Of a DNA stretch of 9,135 nt, positions 1 through 6,047 are shown in pieces. This stretch comes from Caulobacteraceae bacterium (GTDB lineage: Bacteria > Pseudomonadota > Alphaproteobacteria > Caulobacterales > Caulobacteraceae), in NCBI GenBank assembly GCA_947479185.1, contig CANJYY010000080.1, positions 1-9,135 of the forward strand. Reading direction: 5' to 3'. Below the pieces are notes generated by a model that worked only from the letters and a program-made list of their open reading frames with translations, did not search any database and had not been told where the DNA came from. Every line of letters begins with the position of its first letter. Positions within the stretch are counted from its first letter, which is position 1. The translations under genes and the position numbers were made by a program.

Positions 1-593
1 CGGACGTCGTAGATGTAGCAGCGGATGCGGTCGCCGATGTTGAAGTTCTCGCGCGGGATCGACTGGTCGCGGCGCATGATGCCTTCGCCGCGGCCCAGGT
101 CGACGATGACGTTGCCGTACTCGACGCGCTTGACGCTGCCGTTGACGATCTCGCCGACACGGTCCTTGAACTCCTCGAACTGACGCTCGCGTTCGGCTTC
201 GCGGACCTTCCCGGTGACGACCTGGCGGGCCATCTGGGTCTGGACGCGGCCGAACTCGAACGGCGGCAGTTCCTCGTCGGTCACCTGGCCGACGAAGGCG
301 TCGCGGTCGGTGGCCAGGGCGTCCGACAGGCGGATCTTGCCGTGCCCGTCCTCTTCCTCGAACTCGGCGTCGTCCGGCACCACGGTCAGGTAGCGCTTGA
401 TCGAAGTCTCGCCGGTCTTCGGATCGATATGGACCCGGATGTCATGCTCGGCGCCGTAGCGGCTGCGGGCCGCCTTCTGGATCGCTTCCTCGATGGAGGC
501 GATGACGATCTCCTTGTCGATGCCCTTTTCGCGGGCGACCGCGTCAGCGATCTGCAGGAGCTCGAGCCGGTTGGCGGAAATGCCGGTGGCCAT
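1..593 (-). CDS. nusA: Transcription termination/antitermination factor NusA (N-terminal part, cut by window edge)
   Basis: NusA binds RNA polymerase and nascent RNA, modulating pausing, intrinsic termination and rRNA antitermination. The visible 197 codons start at ATG 593 with MATGISANRLELLQIADAVA. They cover the NusA N-terminal RNAP-binding domain (about residues 5-125, including EIVIASIEEAIQKAARSRYG and HIDPKTGETSIKRYL) and most of the S1 domain (about 133-197, with GEIVNGSVKRVEYGNVIVDL and RDQSIPRENF). The KH domains and the C-terminus lie beyond position 1. The start lies 17 bp after the rimP stop, so the two are almost certainly cotranscribed, as rimP-nusA are in most proteobacteria. 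A purine stretch (AGGGA) lies upstream of the ATG. Identity is secure; only the 3' end is missing. Confidence 0.97.
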   Translation of the reverse strand, partial: MATGISANRLELLQIADAVAREKGIDKEIVIASIEEAIQKAARSRYGAEHDIRVHIDPKTGETSIKRYLTVVPDDAEFEEEDGHGKIRLSDALATDRDAFVGQVTDEELPPFEFGRVQTQMARQVVTGKVREAERERQFEEFKDRVGEIVNGSVKRVEYGNVIVDLGRGEGIMRRDQSIPRENFNIGDRIRCYIYDV

Positions 594-610
594 GGTGGGG
601 TTTCCCTGGT

Positions 611-1159
611 TCAGGACTCGTGGTCGGTGTCGGTTTCGGATTGCAGTCGGACGGCGCGTTCTTCGGCGCCGTGTTTCATCAGCTTGTCGTCGAGGACCAG
701 CTTGGCCTCGAGGATCCATTCGAACGGTATGTAGAGGGTGGTCTCGGCCTCGCCCTCGATATTGATCCCGACCTGGCCTTCTTCGGTCCCGGCCAGCTCG
801 CCCTTGAAGCGCTTGCGGTTGTCGGCCAGCCGGTCGAGCTCGATGCGAGCCTCGAACCCTTCCCAGGTGTCGAAGTCCTTCAGCCGGGTCAGCGGCCGGT
901 CGATGCCGGGGCTGGAGACCTCCAGCGTGTATTCGCCGCTGATCGGGTCGGCCGCGTCGAGAATCTCGGAAAACGCCCGCGACAGCACCGTGCAGCCCTC
1001 GACCGTCATGTCGCCATCCGGCGTTTCGGCCATGATCTGCAGGCGGCGGCGCTCCTTGCCGGCCATCAGGCGCAGGCGGACGATCTCGTAGCCGGCCGCC
1101 GCGGCGACCGGGTCCAACATTTCGAGCAGTTGGGCGTCTTCCGCCGTCCGCGCGCGCAT
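611..1159 (-). CDS. rimP: Ribosome maturation factor RimP
   Basis: RimP is a cytoplasmic factor needed for maturation of the 30S subunit. The 182-aa product begins [20 protein letters not shown]. It has the N-terminal RimP domain, including [10 protein letters not shown] and the hallmark [14 protein letters not shown], with its SSPGxxRPL core, followed by the SH3-like C-terminal domain (from about [12 protein letters not shown] to [13 protein letters not shown]). The frame stays open to an ATG at 1216, which would add 19 residues (201 aa). I prefer ATG 1159 because the extension is encoded by a perfect terminator hairpin and does not look like RimP. The upstream start may still matter for regulation. 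Shine-Dalgarno signals are weak at both starts. The gene is followed 17 bp later by nusA, and the terminator-like hairpin in its own leader suggests attenuation control. Confidence 0.93.
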   Translation of the reverse strand: MRARTAEDAQLLEMLDPVAAAAGYEIVRLRLMAGKERRRLQIMAETPDGDMTVEGCTVLSRAFSEILDAADPISGEYTLEVSSPGIDRPLTRLKDFDTWEGFEARIELDRLADNRKRFKGELAGTEEGQVGINIEGEAETTLYIPFEWILEAKLVLDDKLMKHGAEERAVRLQSETDTDHES

Positions 1160-1172
1160 CCGTCTCAAATCC

Positions 1173-1204
1173 AAACAAAAAGCGGCGACCTCTCGGTCGC
1201 CGCT
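1173..1204 (-). terminator. Intrinsic terminator hairpin in the rimP leader (candidate attenuator)
   Basis: On the minus strand a 10-bp perfect stem, AGCGGCGACC (1204-1195) with GGTCGCCGCT (1190-1181), closes a GAGA tetraloop of the GNRA type. A U-rich tail TTTTGTTT (1180-1173) follows directly. On the plus strand the stem is preceded by A-rich sequence, so the polarity is clearly towards rimP. The tail ends 13 nt before the preferred rimP ATG, leaving no room for a promoter between terminator and gene. It could end transcripts from the DUF1993 gene, act as an attenuator of rimP-nusA, or both. The terminator shape is seen directly; the regulatory role is inferred. Confidence 0.85.
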
Positions 1205-1243
1205 CGAATGCGCCATCCAGCGCGTTCAAACGATGTGGAGGCC

Positions 1244-1272
1244 TGTATAGGCCCCTTCATCGCCTTTGTCAG
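1244..1272 (-). promoter_or_regulatory. Candidate sigma-70-type promoter for rimP-nusA
   Basis: On the minus strand CTGACA (1272-1267) and TATACA (1249-1244) are separated by exactly 17 bp, in the noncoding gap just after the DUF1993 stop codon. They match five of six -35 and four of six -10 consensus positions. The predicted start site is near 1237, about 33 bp before the terminator stem and about 78 nt before the preferred rimP ATG. No experimental support is visible. Short promoter matches arise by chance, but the spacing and intergenic position are favourable. Confidence 0.5.
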
Positions 1273-1282
1273 CCCCGGATTC

Positions 1283-1780
1283 TCAGCGGGCGCCGCCGAG
1301 GAAGTCCATCTTGCCGATCGGCGCGCCGTTGGCCCGCAGCAGGGCGTAGGCGATGGTGATGTGGAAGAAGAAGTTCGGCAGCGCGAAGCCGGTCAGATAG
1401 TCGCAGCCGGTGAACTTCATTTCGCCCTGCGGGAACTTCAGCACCACCTCGCGATCTTCCGACCCCTCGAAGGCGGCGGCGTCCAGGCTGTTCACATAGG
1501 CGATCGTCGCGGCGATGCGTTCCTTCAGCTCGGCGAGGGTGGTTTCGGTGTCCGGCATCGACGGCGGCTCGACGCCGGCGAGCCGGGCGATGGCGCCCTT
1601 GGCGCTGTCGGAGGCCATCTGGATCTGGCGCGGAAGCGGATGCATGTCCGGCGCGAGGCGGGCCTCGAGCAGGGTCGCCTCGGTGACGCCGGCGGCCAGC
1701 GCCTTGTCGATCATCGCCGACAGGTTGGTCAGGGCGCGGGCGAAGACGGGCGCGGACGCCTGATGGATGGAAAAGCTCAT
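1283..1780 (-). CDS. DUF1993 family (DinB-like helical bundle) protein
   Basis: This 165-aa protein of unknown function starts MSFSIHQASAPVFARALTNL. Its features match the DUF1993 family: an N-terminal helix around an LTNLSAMIDKALAAG segment, a LAPDMHPLPRQIQMASD block (about 43-59, His47), and a C-terminal FFFHITIAYALLRANGAPIGK block (about 137-157, His140). Such proteins are thought to adopt a four-helix fold related to DinB/metal-binding bundles; His47 and His140 could be metal ligands, which is inference. No signal peptide or membrane segment is seen. It lies between trmB and rimP, 87 bp after trmB and 123 bp before rimP, and has no obvious functional link to either. Family assignment is from recalled motifs; no function is claimed. 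Confidence 0.8.
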   Translation of the reverse strand: MSFSIHQASAPVFARALTNLSAMIDKALAAGVTEATLLEARLAPDMHPLPRQIQMASDSAKGAIARLAGVEPPSMPDTETTLAELKERIAATIAYVNSLDAAAFEGSEDREVVLKFPQGEMKFTGCDYLTGFALPNFFFHITIAYALLRANGAPIGKMDFLGGAR

Positions 1781-1867
1781 GGTCGGTTGTCCTGGAAGGA
1801 TGGTGCGTGTGGTGCGGCGCTCACATCGGGGTTCCGGGAGCGGAATGCTAGGTGGGGCGGTTGACGA

Positions 1868-2545
1868 TCAGGCCTTCACGAAATCCAGGAACACCGGCGG
1901 GCAGTCGCCGAGCTTCTTTTCCTCGTAGCGGGTCGTCAGGTGGTCGGCGGGCGGCACGGCGGTGTCTGCAGGGGTGGCGCTGAAAAGGCCGGTGGCCGGC
2001 ACGCGCTTGCGGGTCCAGTCGGCGTATTCGGCCCAGTCGGTGGCGAACCGAAGGCCGCCGCCGGGTTTCAGCAGTCGGGCCAGTTCGACGAGGAATTCGC
2101 TCTGGACCAGGCGCCGCTTGTGGTGCCGCGACTTGGGCCAGGGATCGGGAAACAGGATGAACACCCGGTCGAGGCAGCCGTCCGGCAGGCGGGCGGCGAC
2201 CTCGCGGGCGTCGCCCTGGTGGATACGGACGTTGGCCAGGCCCCGCTCCTCGACATGGCGCAGGGCGCTGGCCACGCCGTTGAGGAAGGGCTCGACGCCG
2301 ATGATCAGGGTCTCGGGCGACCGCTCCGCCTGGCCGGCCATGTGCTCGCCGCCGCCGAAGCCGATCTCCAGCCAGAAGGCTTTCGCCTCGGGCATCAGAT
2401 CGCGCGGCGCGAACGAGCTCTCGGGAATCTCGACCTTCGGCCCCAAGCTGCCCAACAGCTCGGCCTGCTTCGCCTTGATCGGCCTGGCCTTGATCCGGCC
2501 ATAGCTGCGCAGGGCGCCGTGCGGTTGTTGCGGGGTGATGGTCAT
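1868..2545 (-). CDS. trmB: tRNA (guanine-N7-)-methyltransferase TrmB
   Basis: TrmB transfers a methyl group from SAM to N7 of G46 in the variable loop of tRNAs. The 225-aa protein has an alphaproteobacterial-type N-terminus (RSYGRIKARPIKAKQAELL). SAM motif I follows at about 59-68 (LEIGFGGGEH), then an acidic GVEPF segment at about 83-87. The family signature FPDPWPKSRHHKRRL lies at about 132-146, and the C-terminal TRYEEKKLG at about 204-212 carries residues implicated in catalysis and binding. Length is normal for the family. ATG 2545 gives a start consistent with relatives. The gene follows metK by 88 bp, an interval filled by a large inverted repeat, so the SAM-producing and a SAM-using enzyme are adjacent and may share a transcript. 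Confidence 0.96.
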   Translation of the reverse strand: MTITPQQPHGALRSYGRIKARPIKAKQAELLGSLGPKVEIPESSFAPRDLMPEAKAFWLEIGFGGGEHMAGQAERSPETLIIGVEPFLNGVASALRHVEERGLANVRIHQGDAREVAARLPDGCLDRVFILFPDPWPKSRHHKRRLVQSEFLVELARLLKPGGGLRFATDWAEYADWTRKRVPATGLFSATPADTAVPPADHLTTRYEEKKLGDCPPVFLDFVKA

Positions 2546-2550
2546 CAGAA

Positions 2551-2630
2551 GGGACTAGGGCCTAGGGGTTGGGGACTAGAGGAAGAGGGGTGAGGACAGA
2601 CTAGTCCCTAGCCCCTGATCCCCAGCCCCT
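2551..2630. repeat. REP-like imperfect inverted repeat between metK and trmB
   Basis: Two arms of about 29 bases (2551-2579 and 2601-2629) are reverse complements at 22 of 29 positions by hand alignment, separated by about 21 bases. The inner part is strongest: CTAGTCCC (2601-2608) against GGGGACTAG (2571-2579). As minus-strand RNA, about 14 of 16 inner positions pair. The arms themselves are built from repeated CTAGTCCC and CTAGCCCC-like units (GGACTAG occurs twice in the left arm). No U-tract follows on either strand, so it is not a standard terminator. It fills nearly the whole metK-trmB gap. It could be a dispersed intergenic repeat, an mRNA-stabilising or processing hairpin, or both. Confidence 0.7.
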
Positions 2631-2633
2631 CGA

Positions 2634-3857
2634 TCAGGCGAGCTTCTTCAGCTCCGGCGCCAGGTCCGTTTTTTCCCAGCTGAAGCCGCCCTCGTTGTCC
2701 GGCTGGCGGCCGAAGTGACCGTAGGCGGCGGTGCGGGCGTAGATCGGCTTGTTGAGGCCCAGGTGCTCGCGGATCGCGCGCGGGGTCGCGCCGTTGATCA
2801 GGTCCGGCAGGACCTTTTCCAGCAGGGCCGGGTCAACCTTGCCGGTGCCGTGCATGTCGACGTGGAACGACACCGGCTTGGCCACGCCGATGGCGTAGGC
2901 GATCTGGATGGTGCAGCGGTCGGCCAGACCGGCCGCGACGACGTTTTTGGCCAGGTAGCGGCACGCGTAGGCGGCCGAGCGGTCGACCTTGGTCGGGTCC
3001 TTGCCGCTGAAGGCGCCGCCGCCGTGGGGGGCCGCGCCGCCGTAGGTGTCGACGATGATCTTGCGGCCGGTCACGCCGGCGTCGCCGTCCGGACCGCCGA
3101 TCTCGAAGCGGCCGGTCGGGTTGACCAGCCACTGGGTCTTTTTCGTCACCAGGCCGTCGGGGAAGACCGCCAGGACGTGGGGCTTGATCAGGTCCAGCAC
3201 CCGCTTGCTGGTCGGGGCCTTGCCGTCGATCTTCTTCTTGTGCTGGTGCGAGACAACGATCGACACCACCCGCACGGGGCGGCCGTTGGCGTCGTATTCG
3301 AGGGTCACCTGGCTCTTGGCGTCCGGCTCAAGCTCATGCAGCTCGCCCGAATGACGCAGCTCGGCGAGGCGACGCAGGATGTTGTGGCTGTACTGCAGGG
3401 TGGCCGGCATGAACTCCGGCGTCTCGGTGCTGGCGTAGCCGAACATGATGCCCTGGTCGCCGGCGCCTTCGTCCTTGTTCGCCCCGGCGTCGACGCCCTG
3501 GGCGATGTGGGCCGACTGGCCGTGCAGGTAGCAGGCGTACTTCGCCTTCTCCCAGTGGAAGCCCTTCTGCTCGTAGCCGATGTCCTTGATCGCCGCGCGA
3601 ACCTTGGGCTCCAGGGACTTGATGATGTCCTTGGTGAAGGCCTTGCTGGCCGCCTTGTCGCCGTTCGGCTTGCTGGCCCGGACCTCGCCCGCGAGGATGA
3701 TGCGGTTGGTGGTCACCAGGGTCTCGCAGGCGACGCGCGCCTCGGGATCGGCCGTCAGGAAGGCGTCCACGACGGTGTCGCTGATCCGGTCGGCGACCTT
3801 GTCGGGATGGCCTTCGGAGACGCTTTCGCTGGTGAAGAGGTAGGACGAACGATTCAC
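2634..3857 (-). CDS. metK: S-adenosylmethionine synthetase (methionine adenosyltransferase)
   Basis: MetK makes SAM from methionine and ATP, releasing phosphate and pyrophosphate; it acts in the cytoplasm as a tetramer. The 407-aa sequence is full length, somewhat longer than the E. coli enzyme. It shows the [13 protein letters not shown] start (His17, Asp19), the [12 protein letters not shown] motif (131-142), PDAKSQ with Lys181, [11 protein letters not shown] with Arg265-Lys266, and the [20 protein letters not shown]-loop-like signature (279-297, with Lys286, Lys290, Asp292). All expected catalytic positions are present. The start is GTG at 3857, chosen because [16 protein letters not shown] aligns with the family N-terminus and a GGAG Shine-Dalgarno (3868-3865) sits 7 nt upstream. 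A palindrome and a hairpin that may mask this Shine-Dalgarno precede the gene, suggesting control by SAM or SAH status. Confidence 0.98.
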   Translation of the reverse strand: MNRSSYLFTSESVSEGHPDKVADRISDTVVDAFLTADPEARVACETLVTTNRIILAGEVRASKPNGDKAASKAFTKDIIKSLEPKVRAAIKDIGYEQKGFHWEKAKYACYLHGQSAHIAQGVDAGANKDEGAGDQGIMFGYASTETPEFMPATLQYSHNILRRLAELRHSGELHELEPDAKSQVTLEYDANGRPVRVVSIVVSHQHKKKIDGKAPTSKRVLDLIKPHVLAVFPDGLVTKKTQWLVNPTGRFEIGGPDGDAGVTGRKIIVDTYGGAAPHGGGAFSGKDPTKVDRSAAYACRYLAKNVVAAGLADRCTIQIAYAIGVAKPVSFHVDMHGTGKVDPALLEKVLPDLINGATPRAIREHLGLNKPIYARTAAYGHFGRQPDNEGGFSWEKTDLAPELKKLA

Positions 3858-3864
3858 GACCAGA

Positions 3865-3904
3865 CTCCGGATACGACGAGACCGCCCGGAACGAGCGGTC
3901 TCGC
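3865..3904 (-). promoter_or_regulatory. metK 5' leader hairpin / candidate RBS-sequestering pseudoknot
   Basis: On the minus strand a perfect 9-bp stem, CGAGACCGC (3903-3895) with GCGGTCTCG (3885-3877), closes the loop TCGTTCCGG (3894-3886). Six bases later comes CCGGAG (3870-3865), which contains the metK Shine-Dalgarno GGAG. The loop bases TCCGG (3890-3886) are the exact complement of CCGGA (3870-3866), and one more G-U pair is possible, so an H-type pseudoknot could bury the ribosome site. This is the general design of the compact SAM/SAH riboswitches known upstream of metK in Rhodobacterales. The core also shows loose similarity to that class (TTCC..GGCG and a downstream GGAG). The conserved class bases are not all present and the linker is longer. 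Pairing is seen; ligand sensing is inference. Confidence 0.5.
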
Positions 3905-3908
3905 AAAT

Positions 3909-3935
3909 CCTATAAAGATATCCTTATGTCCGCAA
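3909..3935 (-). promoter_or_regulatory. Candidate metK promoter
   Basis: On the minus strand TTGCGG (3935-3930) and TATAGG (3914-3909) are 15 bp apart, giving a predicted start near 3902, right at the 5' edge of the leader hairpin. The -35 resembles the TTG-rich start of the Caulobacter housekeeping consensus. The spacer is short, so the exact boxes are uncertain. The region is notably AT-rich against the GC-rich background, which supports a promoter here. The palindrome at 3912-3927 overlaps it. Confidence 0.45.
3912..3927. promoter_or_regulatory. Operator-like palindrome upstream of metK
   Basis: ATAAAGATATCCTTAT is a 16-bp palindrome centred on GATATC with a single mismatched pair (A3916 versus C3923). 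It is in the AT-rich patch of the 109-bp gap between the XRE regulator and metK, over the spacer and -10 of the candidate promoter, where a repressor would act. The motif resembles sites I associate, without certainty, with SAM-cycle regulators of the ArsR-type SahR group in proteobacteria. The neighbouring XRE protein is an alternative binder. Confidence 0.6.
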
Positions 3936-3966
3936 GCGACCAAAGGCCGCCCGCGAAACAGACGGG

Positions 3967-4407
3967 TCAGGCTTCGCCGGCGTCGTTGTCCTCTTCCTCG
4001 GCCATCGAGCGGACGAGGTCGAGGATCCGGCGACGCACGCGGCCGCGCTTGATCTTGGGGAACAGCGCCGCGAGCTCAAGGCCCTCCGGCGTCATCAGGA
4101 AGTCGTGGATGAACGGCTCGGCGCCGCTGTCGGCCACGCCCTCGGCGCGCGCGGTCGACGGATCCACCAGGCCTTCAAAGAAGTAGGCGATCGACGTCTG
4201 CAGCGACTTGGCGATTTCGTAGAGCTTGCTGGCGCTCACACGGTTGGCGCCGCGCTCGTACTTCTGGACCTGCTGGAAGGTCAGACCCAGATCATCGGCC
4301 AGCCGTTCCTGCGACACGCCGAGAAGTTTACGGCGCATGCGAATGCGGCCGCCAACGTGCAGGTCAACAGGATTGGGTGAGCGGTCGGTTTCAGTCGTCG
4401 TCGTCAT
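3967..4407 (-). CDS. XRE/Cro-CI family helix-turn-helix transcriptional regulator
   Basis: This 146-aa DNA-binding protein has an XRE-type helix-turn-helix at about residues 19-74: VGGRIRMRRKLLGVSQERLA, then DDLGLTFQQVQKYERGANRV, with the recognition helix around TFQQVQKYERG (43-53). A short unstructured N-terminus (MTTTTETDRSPNPVD) precedes it. The C-terminal half carries FIHDFLMTPEGLELAALFPKI and a basic RGRVRRRILDLV segment before an acidic tail. Related proteins are widespread beside metK in alphaproteobacteria; I cannot assign a gene name. The gene starts 44 bp after the lnt stop and ends 109 bp before metK. Its target is unknown: the palindrome in front of metK and its own promoter are the obvious candidates. 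Confidence 0.9.
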   Translation of the reverse strand: MTTTTETDRSPNPVDLHVGGRIRMRRKLLGVSQERLADDLGLTFQQVQKYERGANRVSASKLYEIAKSLQTSIAYFFEGLVDPSTARAEGVADSGAEPFIHDFLMTPEGLELAALFPKIKRGRVRRRILDLVRSMAEEEDNDAGEA

Positions 4408-4451
4408 GAGGGCCTGATCTGTGGAGATGTCATTTTCACGTCGCCGTCCCC

Positions 4452-6047
4452 CTAAGTCTTATTTAGCGACCATTTCAAGTCAGGAGCTACCCGTTTGAGT
4501 AGTCCCAATAGGCCCGAAATGAGCAGCATCACCAGGAACGCCGTGTCGCCAAGTCGCCTAAAGGGCGTGTCGAAGCGGCGTGAAGGCAGTGTCCTGTCGA
4601 TAACCCCGCTGTCTCCAAGGTGCAAGGCGCCCGGTATTATGGCCCCCCCGGCGTCGATCAGGGCCGATACGCCCGTCGGTGTCGCGCGGACGATCGGGAT
4701 GCCTTCCTCGATCGCGCGATAACTCGACAGGTTCAGGTGTTGCAGCGGGCCGCTGGTCGCGCCGAACCAGGCGTCATTGGAGACGTTGACGATGAAGTCC
4801 GGCCTTGCGCCGGAAGCCCTTGCCCCGTTTCGGGTGAACCCTGGGTAGAGCCCCTCGTAGCAGATCAGCGGCTGGAACACCGGCAGGCCGGCCGGATGCA
4901 TGGGCTGCGGCGGCGGGCCGGCGCTGAAGCCGTCGCCGACGTGAACCAGCGTCTTCACCCCCCAGGCGCCCATCAGTTTGTCGAGCGGCAGGAACTCTCC
5001 GAAGGGCACCAGCCGGTGCTTGTCATACACGCCGGAGGCCTCCAGGCCTTCGCCTGTGCGGCGAACCGCGACCAGGCTGTTGAACACCCGATAGTCCGCC
5101 TGCGTCCCTTCGACGCGGTAGGCCCCGACCAGCAGGGTCTGGCCCGGTTTGAGGGCGCCCTCGATGGCCGCGCGGGTCCAGGTTCCAGGCGCCAGATAGT
5201 TGTCGATGGCGTCGGGGATCGCCCCCTCTGGCCAGACGACGATGTCGGCGACCCGCCCGCCGGGATAGGGGCGCGACGTCAGTTCGACATAGGCGTCGAC
5301 GATGCGTCTGAATTCGGCCGGGTCGTATTTGGCCGATTGCTTGATGTCCGCCTGGACGATGCGGATCGTCGGCTGGTCCGTATCGGAAGGCGCTGTGCCG
5401 GGCTGGGTGCGGACCACGCCGAACAGGAACAGCCCGGCGCAGGTCGCCGCCGCCAGACCGACGGCCGCCTTGCCGGCCCGGCCCTCGCGCCAGACGACGA
5501 TGGACGCGGTCATCGCCAGGGTCAGCCAGGTCAGGCCATAAGCGCCGACCAGCGCGGCCGCCTGCGACATCGCTGACCCGGCCTTCCAGGTCTCGCCCGG
5601 CAGGTTCCAGGGAAAGCCGGTCAGGACATGGCCGCGCAGCCACTCAAAGCCGGCGAAGATCCCGGCGAAGACCAGCACGCGGGCAACGCCCGTTACGGCG
5701 GCCCAGCGATAGACGAGGCAGGCGGCGCCCCAGAACAGCGCCACGCCGCCGGCCATCAGGGCGACGGCGAACGGGGCCATCCAGCCCTGGTTGGCCGCGT
5801 CGACCATGAAGGCCTCGGCGATCCACCAGGTGCCGACGGCGAAATAGGCAAGGCCAGCCAGCCAGCCACGCCAGAAGGCCGACCGCAGCGGCCTGTCCGC
5901 ATCGGCCGTGTCGACCAGCCAGAGCAGCAGGGGATAGCCGAGCAGGCCTGGCAGCAGTCCGAACGGCGGGTGCGCCAGGGCGGCCGCGAGACCGGCGGCC
6001 AGCGCCAGCGCCCAGCGCGGGATCCGGGCCGGGTCGAGGCGGGTCAC
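4452..6047 (-). CDS. lnt: Apolipoprotein N-acyltransferase Lnt
   Basis: Lnt is an inner-membrane enzyme that adds the third acyl chain, taken from phospholipid, to the N-terminal cysteine of lipoproteins, the last step of their maturation. The 531-aa protein has an N-terminal membrane region with about six hydrophobic segments (roughly 10-30, 34-46, 60-82, 88-113, 122-140 and 165-185) and another near 192-212. A periplasmic nitrilase-like domain follows. The Glu-Lys-Cys triad is visible as Glu274 in VVWPEGAIP, Lys343 in VYDKHRLVPFGEF and Cys396 in LICYEGLYPG; NVSNDAWFG lies at about 421-429. A last hydrophobic segment is at about 500-517. The start is GTG at 6047, overlapping the corC stop by four bases (GTGA), which implies translational coupling. 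Confidence 0.97.
   Translation of the reverse strand: MTRLDPARIPRWALALAAGLAAALAHPPFGLLPGLLGYPLLLWLVDTADADRPLRSAFWRGWLAGLAYFAVGTWWIAEAFMVDAANQGWMAPFAVALMAGGVALFWGAACLVYRWAAVTGVARVLVFAGIFAGFEWLRGHVLTGFPWNLPGETWKAGSAMSQAAALVGAYGLTWLTLAMTASIVVWREGRAGKAAVGLAAATCAGLFLFGVVRTQPGTAPSDTDQPTIRIVQADIKQSAKYDPAEFRRIVDAYVELTSRPYPGGRVADIVVWPEGAIPDAIDNYLAPGTWTRAAIEGALKPGQTLLVGAYRVEGTQADYRVFNSLVAVRRTGEGLEASGVYDKHRLVPFGEFLPLDKLMGAWGVKTLVHVGDGFSAGPPPQPMHPAGLPVFQPLICYEGLYPGFTRNGARASGARPDFIVNVSNDAWFGATSGPLQHLNLSSYRAIEEGIPIVRATPTGVSALIDAGGAIIPGALHLGDSGVIDRTLPSRRFDTPFRRLGDTAFLVMLLISGLLGLLKRVAPDLKWSLNKT

Noticed and set aside
1781..1867. A promoter for the DUF1993 gene in the 87-bp gap after trmB.
   Set aside because: CCTAGCAT near 1845 faintly resembles a -10, but no convincing -35 at proper spacing was found.
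3877..3903. The metK leader hairpin read as an intrinsic terminator of the XRE gene.
   Set aside because: The stem is strong, but no U-tract follows on either strand; the minus-strand continuation is TCGTATCCGGAG.
3858..3966. A classical SAM-II or SAM-I riboswitch before metK.
   Set aside because: The gap is too short for SAM-I, and I see none of the conserved SAM-II core; only a compact hairpin/pseudoknot of SAM/SAH-like layout fits.
4408..4451. A separate promoter or terminator between lnt and the XRE gene.
   Set aside because: The 44-bp gap shows no stem with U-tract and no clear paired promoter boxes; read-through from lnt is as likely.
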